This document shows positions 1 to 6,181 of a stretch of 6,823 nt of DNA, in pieces (position 1 is the stretch's first letter; each line of letters opens with the position of its first letter). Source of the DNA: Clostridiales bacterium (lineage in GTDB: Bacteria > Bacillota > Clostridia > Saccharofermentanales > Saccharofermentanaceae); assembly GCA_017612755.1 (NCBI GenBank), contig JAGAFH010000131.1, forward strand, positions 1 to 6,823, written 5' to 3'. The notes beneath the pieces are model-generated. The model was not told the origin of the DNA. It saw nothing but the letters and a program-made list of their open reading frames with translations, and ran no database searches. Both the position numbers and the translations under genes were made by a program.

Positions 1-1130
1 ATACTTAAAAGGAATACGAATCCGCCGCCTAATATGAGGAACAGTCTGTTACTTATTGCCTTATCGGAGATATCCTCCTGCTTCTTGCCCTTGAGGTAGA
101 AACTGACTGCAAAGACAATAGAGATGAGAGCGCCGGCAGCGACGACCATGGCAGCTGTCTTTATAGTCTGAAGGACAGAAAAGTCGTAGTCGATATTAGC
201 CCTGTTATCGCTCATGAGAAGCTCCTGGGTGAGGACGATCTTTCCGTCTTCCTTGACTATCTTAACGTCCTCCCTGTAGTCCTCTTTTACTCCCTCACCC
301 CTGTCGGCAAATCGCCAGCAGAAAAGGGAAACGGCTATGAGGGCAACGCCTAAGACTGCCAGGAACACTCTGGATACTTTGGTGATCTTCTCCTTGAAGA
401 ATCTGGGATCAGTAGGATCTACATACAGTTCTCTCAATTCTCCCACCTTGACCGTAGTGAAGGAACTTCCCCCTTCCCGGTCGTACTGGGTGAAATTCTG
501 ACCCTCGTAGTTGTATGTATATACGGGAGCTGCAACCAGTTCCCTATGGGTGCCGTGCACAGTATCCGCGGTATTATGGTTGTCGACGCTGAAGAAGTAC
601 TGATATCCGATACAGTTTCCAACTACTTTTTCCTTGTAGGATCTTCCTGCCAGTCCGAATTTGGAGAAGGCTGAAAACAGAAGGATCAGTCCCCAGAAAC
701 CAAACTCTGCTATGACTAATATGAGAAGGATATTGATATCTTCGTATCCTTTGAAAAACTGCTTAAGAAGACAGGGAACAACTATACCGAGGCCGGTAGC
801 CAGGCACATGAAGATGCCTTTTCTCTGGCTTTCGCTCTGGGGATAGAACAGGGATATCAGGGGAAGGACCACAAAGGCGCTTCCGAAGATGGTAACTCCT
901 ATCAGGGGGCGCTCTGTGGCTACAAAATAGATTATGGAACCTGCAAAGGTGATGAAAAACAGAAAAGAGAACACAAGTGACACAAGTTTCTTTCCGTCCA
1001 TGTTTGACATCCACATCTCCAGAGAATCTGTCTGGTTCTGCATTGCTGCCGATATAAGTTCACGGCGCTGCTCTGCATCTATCTGTTCTATTCCGGTAGT
1101 GCTGAAAGAATCATCCATCCTGCATTCCAT
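1..1130 (-). CDS. Polytopic membrane protein with DUF3592-like loop (3' end off window)
   Basis: An open frame of 376 codons runs from ATG 1130 to the left edge without a stop, so the C-terminus is missing. Predicted membrane segments lie near residues 49-71, 75-96, 105-126, 133-155, 253-273, 321-346 and 363 onward. Residues 1-47 are a polar, probably cytoplasmic N-terminus. The loop at about 168-245 resembles DUF3592: it opens with a G-x-C-I-G-Y segment, continues with a P-V-Y-T-Y-x-Y-E-G-Q strand, and closes with Y-V-D-P-T-D-P (236-242) before the next helix. By the positive-inside rule this loop would face the cytoplasm and the acidic loop 274-318 would face outside. The start is chosen because AAGGAG lies 8 bases upstream; ATG 1118 is possible but less well placed. 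The gene follows the GGDEF gene by 51 bp with no terminator between, so co-transcription is likely. The function is unknown. The coding call is firm and the domain name is by pattern only. Confidence 0.85.
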   Translation of the reverse strand, partial: MECRMDDSFSTTGIEQIDAEQRRELISAAMQNQTDSLEMWMSNMDGKKLVSLVFSFLFFITFAGSIIYFVATERPLIGVTIFGSAFVVLPLISLFYPQSESQRKGIFMCLATGLGIVVPCLLKQFFKGYEDINILLILVIAEFGFWGLILLFSAFSKFGLAGRSYKEKVVGNCIGYQYFFSVDNHNTADTVHGTHRELVAAPVYTYNYEGQNFTQYDREGGSSFTTVKVGELRELYVDPTDPRFFKEKITKVSRVFLAVLGVALIAVSLFCWRFADRGEGVKEDYREDVKIVKEDGKIVLTQELLMSDNRANIDYDFSVLQTIKTAAMVVAAGALISIVFAVSFYLKGKKQEDISDKAISNRLFLILGGGFVFLLS

Positions 1131-1138
1131 AGTCTTTT

Positions 1139-1144
1139 CTCCTT
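1139..1144 (-). promoter_or_regulatory. Ribosome binding site of the DUF3592-like membrane protein
   Basis: AAGGAG on the minus strand, 8 bases before ATG 1130. It decides the start over the in-frame ATG 1118, for which the spacing would be 20 bases. The rest of the 51-bp gap (1131-1181) shows neither a clear promoter nor a hairpin, in keeping with read-through from the upstream cyclase gene. Confidence 0.75.
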
Positions 1145-1181
1145 ATCCCTTTTTTCCTTACGGATTATGTTCTATATTATC

Positions 1182-3014
1182 TCACCTGTTCTTTTTCTTG
1201 GCCTTCTTCTCAAGGTACATGGCCTTGTCGGCTTTGTTCATGCACTCGATCATGTCATTCCAGGTAGTCAGTTCGCAGGTGCCGATACTGGCGCTGAGTT
1301 CGAAGGGGTACTTCTCTTCTTTGTTCACGTTCCTGATCTCGCTTCTCAGGTTCCTGATGAACTGGCCCACACGTCCCAGATCCGACATTATGAGGACTGC
1401 CACGAATTCGTCTCCGCCCATCCTGGCAACGAACTCCCCATCCTTCAGGGAACGTTTTATGCAGTCGGCTGTCTCCTTTATGGCTTCGTCACCTTTGTTG
1501 TGACCGAAGGAATCGTTGATCTCCTTAAGGCCGTCCATATCGATGGATACGATAGTAAGGTCGTGAAGCTTATTCTTATCCTCATCGAAAAGCTCCGATA
1601 TATTCTTTTCGAATCCCCTTCTGTTAAAGATTCCCGTCAGTGGATCTCTTACGTAGAGGGTGATGATATCCTTGACGCCGAAATACTTCTCATAGAGTTC
1701 CACCCTGTTGATGCTCTGGCCGAACTGCATGAGAAGAAATTCAATCTTCTCATTTATAAAATCAGGCCTTGTGGTGTCCACTACGAAAAAGCCGTAGCCG
1801 TAGACTTCATTCTTGTAGGCAAGGGGCAGAAGGATATTGACGCCGGTGTTCTCCTCCTTGAAGCCTTCGGGAAGGAGCCTTGAGTTATCGAAGGAGATAC
1901 TGCACCTGGTGATGTCATCCTTTTCGTTAAAATAACCGATGAGCTCCCTGTCGTTCTCGCAGTATCTGCAGAGGTAGCACTCCTTTACACTGTCCACCAG
2001 TTTCAGGTTATCAAGGGTCACCTGGAGGGCCGAATCAGCAGTCAGCGCTCCTTCGTAGATGGCGCTTAAGATAACATATTCCCTCATGGCATCGATGGAG
2101 TTGGACTTGGCCAGCTTCAGCTCCCTTAAGGCCTTGAATACATCCATTCCGCCGTTGTTGTCACATGTGCTTTCCCTGGGGACGATCTTTCCGGGAACTG
2201 TTATATAGTACTCGGCATGCTCTTTGGCATGAAGTTTCTCAAGTACATCAATGGCAGTAGATGCAAGATATTCTTCCGGGATCTCTAAAGTAGTCAGGGA
2301 CGGGATATGGTCTTCCGATTCTGATATATTGTCGAATCCGGTGACCATGGTATCTTCCGGGATGGAATAACCCCTGATTATCAGTTCATCCATCAGGGCC
2401 ACCGCCATATAGTCGTTGGAACAGATGATTGCTTCAGGAAGATCCCCCTCATCCCCGATGAAGAAGTCTGCCGTCTCAGGAGCTTTGTCTATCCAGTATG
2501 TGCCGTGAAAGATCATGTCTTCGGAAACTTCGTAGCCCGCTTCGTGCATGGCATCCTCAAAGCCGGCTCTTCTTTCGGAAGCATCCTGAAGGTCGTCCCT
2601 TCCGGTAACAAATCCGATCTTATCGCTCCGGCACTTTCCGATAACATACTTAGTGATGTCGTACATCATGCTCCTGTTATCCGGGACGATATTGTAGAAG
2701 CCTGCCACTTCAGATCTTAAGCAGACTACCGGAGGGATATCAGGTTCTGATGTGAGCTTGTCCACCAGCTCCCCTGCCATTCCTCCATGGTTCAATGTAT
2801 CGTAGCAGAATACGATACCGTCATATTCACTTAAGTTAGGAAGTGAAAGGATACTCTTAAATCCAATGACATGCAGAGGGTTGGTGCTGGGAAGAGAACA
2901 GTTGCCGTAGATATCGATCCTGTGTCCCCTCTCTGAAGCACGTTCATTAAGCGTTCTTATAACGGACAATGAATAGTCCCTGTACATATCCCCTATAAAT
3001 GCACATATCTTCAT
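1182..3014 (-). CDS. Ligand-binding (LacI/PBP-like) diguanylate cyclase, GGDEF protein
   Basis: Predicted to make cyclic di-GMP from two GTP in the cytoplasm under control of a bound small ligand. It has 610 residues and no signal peptide or membrane helix. Residues 2-284 look like a LacI-type periplasmic-binding fold: a first strand KICAFIG, the family-typical ERRAGFEDAM (147-156), CSND (198-201) and PEDTMVTGFDN (219-229). The helix-turn-helix head of LacI regulators is absent. Residues about 290-435 are helices plus a GAF-like sheet (NEVYGYGFFVVD, 402-413). A helix at about 423-455 leads into GGDEF at about 456-605, with DPLTGIFNRRGF (457-468), metal and substrate residues in IDMDGLKEIND (491-501) and an intact GGDEF at 533-537. 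The inhibitory RxxD site is replaced by KDGE (524-527), so product feedback is probably weak or absent. No EAL domain is present. ATG 3014 is preceded directly by an in-frame TGA and is needed for the first strand. The ligand is likely a sugar, but this is only inferred from the fold family. Confidence 0.93.
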   Translation of the reverse strand: MKICAFIGDMYRDYSLSVIRTLNERASERGHRIDIYGNCSLPSTNPLHVIGFKSILSLPNLSEYDGIVFCYDTLNHGGMAGELVDKLTSEPDIPPVVCLRSEVAGFYNIVPDNRSMMYDITKYVIGKCRSDKIGFVTGRDDLQDASERRAGFEDAMHEAGYEVSEDMIFHGTYWIDKAPETADFFIGDEGDLPEAIICSNDYMAVALMDELIIRGYSIPEDTMVTGFDNISESEDHIPSLTTLEIPEEYLASTAIDVLEKLHAKEHAEYYITVPGKIVPRESTCDNNGGMDVFKALRELKLAKSNSIDAMREYVILSAIYEGALTADSALQVTLDNLKLVDSVKECYLCRYCENDRELIGYFNEKDDITRCSISFDNSRLLPEGFKEENTGVNILLPLAYKNEVYGYGFFVVDTTRPDFINEKIEFLLMQFGQSINRVELYEKYFGVKDIITLYVRDPLTGIFNRRGFEKNISELFDEDKNKLHDLTIVSIDMDGLKEINDSFGHNKGDEAIKETADCIKRSLKDGEFVARMGGDEFVAVLIMSDLGRVGQFIRNLRSEIRNVNKEEKYPFELSASIGTCELTTWNDMIECMNKADKAMYLEKKAKKKNR

Positions 3015-3020
3015 AAGTCA

Positions 3021-3026
3021 ATTATA
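3021..3026 (-). promoter_or_regulatory. Candidate -10 box of the cyclase gene
   Basis: The minus strand reads TATAAT here, six bases before the cyclase ATG (3014). A start of transcription 6-7 bases downstream would fall on or beside that ATG. No good -35 is seen at 16-18 bp (CAGAAT at 17 bp), which weakens the call. A Shine-Dalgarno-like GGGAGG (3033-3038) lies 18 bases before the ATG, too far for usual use, and would lie upstream of the predicted transcript start. Confidence 0.35.
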
Positions 3027-3101
3027 CTACCGCCTCCCTGTTCATTCTGTACAAAAAAGCCTTCTTCCATTTGTTATGGATGATCAAATTTTCTTTCCTT
3101 T

Positions 3102-3130
3102 TTGCCTAACTGTTTTCACTGGACTATAAT
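3102..3130 (+). promoter_or_regulatory. Sigma-A-type promoter of the 195-residue membrane protein
   Basis: TTGCCT (3102-3107) matches four of six positions of the -35 consensus. A 17-bp spacer then leads to a perfect TATAAT (3125-3130). Transcription would begin near 3137, giving a leader of about 30 bases that ends in a strong ribosome binding site. An upstream T-rich stretch (3089-3103) may help promoter strength. Confidence 0.68.
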
Positions 3131-3134
3131 ATAT

Positions 3135-3147
3135 TTTGATTATCAAA
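3135..3147. promoter_or_regulatory. Candidate operator: 13-bp perfect palindrome
   Basis: TTTGAT-T-ATCAAA is a perfect inverted repeat with 6-bp arms around one central base. It covers the predicted transcription start (about 3137) of the plus-strand gene, where a bound repressor would block RNA polymerase. A matching ATCAAA half-site occurs at 3083-3088, upstream of the -35. The binding protein is not identifiable, and AT-rich sequence produces short palindromes by chance, so this is tentative. Confidence 0.35.
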
Positions 3148-3152
3148 GCATT

Positions 3153-3163
3153 AGGAGGTGATC
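3153..3163 (+). promoter_or_regulatory. Extended ribosome binding site, fixes start at GTG 3167
   Basis: AGGAGGTGATC matches 11 consecutive bases of the complement of the Firmicutes 16S rRNA 3' end. AGGAGG ends 8 bases before GTG 3167. An in-frame GTG at 3158 lies inside the site itself and cannot be the start. The strength of this site suggests efficient translation. Confidence 0.85.
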
Positions 3164-3166
3164 TTT

Positions 3167-3754
3167 GTGAGAAGACCCTGGATGATCTCGATCGTGGTGG
3201 CTGCCGCCGGACTTCTGTTCCTGCTCCTGCCTCTTTTTGCATCTATGGATCTGTCCCGTGTCTTCGTCGTCAGATACCGGGACGATGCGATCACGCTCTT
3301 TGACATCGCTCCCGTTGCCTCTATTGCAGCCTGGCTGGGACTTGTATCTCTTCCCTTCACTCTCTATGCTTCCCGTGAAAAAAGAAAGAAATGGATCTGG
3401 GCCGTAATATCCGTTTCGGGTGTGATCCTGGGAGCCCTTCTGGCAGTAGTGGCTCTTCTTACCACCTGGGCACTTACTCCCAGAGAATCCTTTGAGTTCT
3501 ATAACACAGAAGACAAGCCTATACTTATTTCCTATTCCTTTGACTTTTTCGGACAGGGCGCTCCCCATGAAGTCTATTATCAGAAGTCAGACTTTGTCTA
3601 CGAAGAAGTGACTTTATCCGATCTGGTTCCCGAAGGCTACAGCGAACCTAAGTGGACCTATCTGATCCGGGAGGAAAAGGGATATGTGGATTTCCGGGAT
3701 AATGATGATTATCAGACGGAACATATCTGCTACTGGGACGATTTTTATAACTGA
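3167..3754 (+). CDS. Three-helix membrane protein of unknown function, acidic aromatic C-terminus
   Basis: A 195-residue protein starting at GTG 3167, chosen for its near-perfect ribosome binding site 8 bases upstream. I recognise no family. Hydrophobic segments lie at about 7-26, 46-68 and 77-101. The basic patch SREKRKK (69-75) between helices 2 and 3 and the RR at 2-3 fit a topology with the N-terminus inside and the C-terminal domain (about 106-195) outside. That domain is unusual: about 21 of 90 residues are Phe, Tyr or Trp, about 21 are Asp or Glu, and only 7 are Lys or Arg. It contains a single cysteine (188). The first helix is probably an anchor or uncleaved signal, as no lipobox is seen. 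The gene is transcribed alone, divergently from the cyclase and convergently with the ABC operon, with its own promoter and terminator. A role in sensing or cell-envelope binding is possible but unsupported. I see no link to DUF3592. Confidence 0.85.
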   Translation: MRRPWMISIVVAAAGLLFLLLPLFASMDLSRVFVVRYRDDAITLFDIAPVASIAAWLGLVSLPFTLYASREKRKKWIWAVISVSGVILGALLAVVALLTTWALTPRESFEFYNTEDKPILISYSFDFFGQGAPHEVYYQKSDFVYEEVTLSDLVPEGYSEPKWTYLIREEKGYVDFRDNDDYQTEHICYWDDFYN

Positions 3755-3760
3755 TTACCG

Positions 3761-3807
3761 AAAAAGAGCCGTCTGATTGCCAGTATCGGCAATCGAACGG
3801 CCCTTTT
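3761..3807. terminator. Bidirectional intrinsic terminator
   Basis: GATTGCC (3775-3781) pairs with GGCAATC (3788-3794) around a 6-base loop. The stem extends through a T-G wobble and one mismatch to GCCGT (3768-3772) with ACGGC (3797-3801). On the plus strand the stem is followed by CCTTTT. On the minus strand it is followed by CTCTTTTT. It lies between the convergent ends of the small membrane protein gene (stop at 3754) and the ABC permease gene (stop at 3824-3826), so it can end both transcripts. Confidence 0.88.
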
Positions 3808-3823
3808 CAGGCAATTATTTATT

Positions 3824-6181
3824 TTATTCGGCGATCAGCATATTGTATGCTTCGATCTTCCTGATCCTTCTTGCTTCAAATATGGCGAAGAGGAAGGATA
3901 TTATGATCATAAAGACTGCTACCATCACTACTCCTGTTACAGGTACCACGAAGTTTGCTTTTACTATTCCGAAAGAACTCATGGCGATATTCATTACCGG
4001 ATTGGCGTAGAAATATGATACGACCGAGAATACCAGTACTGAAATGATTATGGAAGGCATGAAAGATACAGCTGTCTGAAGCACCAGATTATTAGTGGTA
4101 TAACCGATGGCCTTATAGATACCGTAGTCCTTTTTCTTGGTGAAGATCAGTGACTTGATCAGAAGGTAGAGGACCAGGAGTATTACGGCAGCGGATACTA
4201 CGCACATGGTAGCCAGCATTGCCACTGAAACAGATCTGAATACCGTAAGGGCTCCTTCAACGATATCAAAGAAGTTCATCTTGGAGATCATGTGAGATCC
4301 GAATTCATCCTCGCACTTATCCAGAACTGCCTGTGTGCCTTCGGCAGTAGCATCGTCTGTGTCGAAATAGTAATATGCCGGAGCATACTCAAGATCCATG
4401 ACCCTCTCTGCCGCATCACAGCTCAATACAGCTTCCTTACCATTGTTGTTTGTCGTCTGGACCAGGCCTGTGATCAGATACGAATAAGACTCATCACCGT
4501 ATGTGAGATTGATGGTATCCCCAACCTTAAATCCGTATTCCTTGCAGAACATTCCGCTTACTGCGATCTCGTTGTCGTACTGGGGAAGCCTTCCCTCGAA
4601 GCAGACGTTCTTGTTGTTCATGGCAGAGACATCATCCATTATGTATACCCAGATCTTGTCCTCTTCTCCATAGCAGAAGTAGACGTTGATGATATTTCTT
4701 ATGTTGCGGACTCCTTCGATGCTCTCCAGATATTCCTTTCCCTCTTCTGCCGTCTCGTTGTCAAATCCGATGACACCGCTGCAGGTTTCAAAGGCCATCA
4801 TCTCAACCCTGGGTTCTACATTGAAGTTCTGATACAGAAGTACTCCTATGGTGCAGAGAAAGACCATTGCTCCCACTACCAGGAAAGTGATGATATTCTG
4901 CTTCATATTAAAGAATGTGGTCTTCATGGCCAGAGCCAGGTTGATCCCCATGTTGGATCTGTCCAGCCTCAGTCTGTTCTTTCTGAAGTTATGGCTCTCA
5001 GTACCGTCGCGGAGTGCTACGATAGGCTCGATCCTTCTAATCTTCCTAAGAGCGATCTCAGTGACGATGATCGTATAAACGACAACCGATGCCAGTATCA
5101 TAAGAGAAGGATAAAAGACGAAGGAAACATTGTAAGGTATACCCATCTGGCCTACAACGATATTTGCAAAGAGCGGGATCGTCACATAAGACAGCAGGAT
5201 ACCGGCCACTGATCCGATCACCGCCAGGGTCACGAACAGGATATGCATGGAAAGCTTTATATCCCTGCTGGTATATCCTACAGCCTTCAAAGCTCCCAGG
5301 GTCTTCATATTCTCTTTTATATAGTTGCCTATTGTATTTACCAGCATCATGAGAACTACCAGCATGATTATGACTGTGACCACCATAAAGGAGATAACGA
5401 ATATCATGGAGATAAACGTCCTTCCTGATATACTCTCTGACAGGGCAGTATGAGAGACTGCACATCCGGGAGCAGCGGCAACGATATCGTTAGCGAATCT
5501 GATGGCAAATGCTGACTGCTTAACGCCGTCCTTCAGTTCATAGATGATCACGTAGGTTTCGGCAGCACCGTCTACGCTGCACATATCAGAGTATGTATCA
5601 TCGTCTACCACGATCTCGAATGCACCGCAGTTATTACAGCCGAAATAGGGAGTCGTAAGAAAGCCCCTTACCTTGAGTTCATACTTTTCACCCTGTACCT
5701 CATATGAGAAGGTATCACCGATATCAAATCCGCCGGCTGTATAGAACTGATAGGGAAGGTAGACATAACCGGATGTTATGGAAGCATCTTCCCTGACGAT
5801 CTCGGAATTAGCCATCAGCTTATGAAATGCAGTCTTTCCGTCGCTGAACTGGACATTGACGGACGTGTCTCCTTCACCGAAAGGCAGTGTCATTATGTAG
5901 TTTAAACACTTGTAGGAATAATGGCGGGCAGTATCTTCTCCGATGTTCTCATTGATAACGCCTTCATCAACACCTTCCACATTCTCGGTGATCCTGAAGA
6001 AACCGTCACCTGAATCAAGTCTTTGGGCTTCTTTCTCTGCCAGAGGATATGCATCCGTCAGGATCAGTAAGGATGTGCTGAAAAGAAGTGCCGTAAGGAT
6101 CAGAAGGCAGATAAGGCCCACAGAAGATCCTTTGTTCTTACGGAAATGCGCGCGGGCAAGAAGTAATCCTTTATTCATCAT
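3824..6181 (-). CDS. ABC transporter permease, FtsX family with two FtsX domains
   Basis: Membrane subunit of an ABC transporter of the FtsX/MacB-like superfamily, working with the ATPase encoded just upstream. From ATG 6181 it has 785 residues and about eight membrane helices in two similar halves. Half one has a helix at about 20-43, an external domain at about 45-250 and three helices at about 255-285, 313-345 and 355-380. Half two has a helix at about 430-450, an external domain at about 452-640 and helices at about 650-680, 700-727 and 743-770. Each half carries the same cytoplasmic motif after its second helix, LGALKAVGYT (295-304) and YGIYKAIGYT (686-695), the likely contact with the ATPase. 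Each half ends with a similar basic segment (IRRIEP, IRKIEA). The first external domain holds a CNNC (182-185). ATG 6181 overlaps the ATPase stop by one base; ATG 6178 has better spacing from GGGGTGG and is an alternative. Such pairs export peptides, lipids or antibiotics or drive envelope hydrolases. The substrate here is not evident. Confidence 0.92.
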   Translation of the reverse strand: MMNKGLLLARAHFRKNKGSSVGLICLLILTALLFSTSLLILTDAYPLAEKEAQRLDSGDGFFRITENVEGVDEGVINENIGEDTARHYSYKCLNYIMTLPFGEGDTSVNVQFSDGKTAFHKLMANSEIVREDASITSGYVYLPYQFYTAGGFDIGDTFSYEVQGEKYELKVRGFLTTPYFGCNNCGAFEIVVDDDTYSDMCSVDGAAETYVIIYELKDGVKQSAFAIRFANDIVAAAPGCAVSHTALSESISGRTFISMIFVISFMVVTVIIMLVVLMMLVNTIGNYIKENMKTLGALKAVGYTSRDIKLSMHILFVTLAVIGSVAGILLSYVTIPLFANIVVGQMGIPYNVSFVFYPSLMILASVVVYTIIVTEIALRKIRRIEPIVALRDGTESHNFRKNRLRLDRSNMGINLALAMKTTFFNMKQNIITFLVVGAMVFLCTIGVLLYQNFNVEPRVEMMAFETCSGVIGFDNETAEEGKEYLESIEGVRNIRNIINVYFCYGEEDKIWVYIMDDVSAMNNKNVCFEGRLPQYDNEIAVSGMFCKEYGFKVGDTINLTYGDESYSYLITGLVQTTNNNGKEAVLSCDAAERVMDLEYAPAYYYFDTDDATAEGTQAVLDKCEDEFGSHMISKMNFFDIVEGALTVFRSVSVAMLATMCVVSAAVILLVLYLLIKSLIFTKKKDYGIYKAIGYTTNNLVLQTAVSFMPSIIISVLVFSVVSYFYANPVMNIAMSSFGIVKANFVVPVTGVVMVAVFMIIISFLFAIFEARRIRKIEAYNMLIAE

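Noticed and set aside
934..1503. Open frame of 189 codons on the plus strand
   Set aside because: It overlaps two well-supported minus-strand genes, spans their junction, and reads as a low-complexity Ser/Phe-rich product.
1167..1883. Long open frame (238 codons) on the plus strand
   Set aside because: It lies antisense to the GGDEF-encoding half of the cyclase gene, whose motifs are clear on the minus strand, and its translation has no family signature or ribosome binding site.
2947..3021. Possible 24-codon leader peptide starting at TTG 3021 on the minus strand, overlapping the cyclase start
   Set aside because: It has a GGGAGG 11 bases upstream, but a rare start codon, no attenuator structure and no recognisable peptide composition.
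3066..3080. Small inverted repeat TCCAT-TTGTT-ATGGA
   Set aside because: The arms are only 5 bp and AT-rich, and the T run on the minus strand is several bases away. It is too weak to call a terminator or operator.
3158..3160. Upstream in-frame GTG as start of the three-helix protein
   Set aside because: It sits inside the AGGAGGTGATC ribosome binding site. GTG 3167 has the right spacing.
3143..3568. Open frame of 141 codons on the minus strand
   Set aside because: It is antisense to the three-helix membrane protein, which has the promoter, ribosome binding site and coherent membrane topology.
4292..5212. Open frame of 306 codons on the plus strand
   Set aside because: It is entirely antisense to the FtsX permease, which has clear domain motifs, and has no convincing start region.
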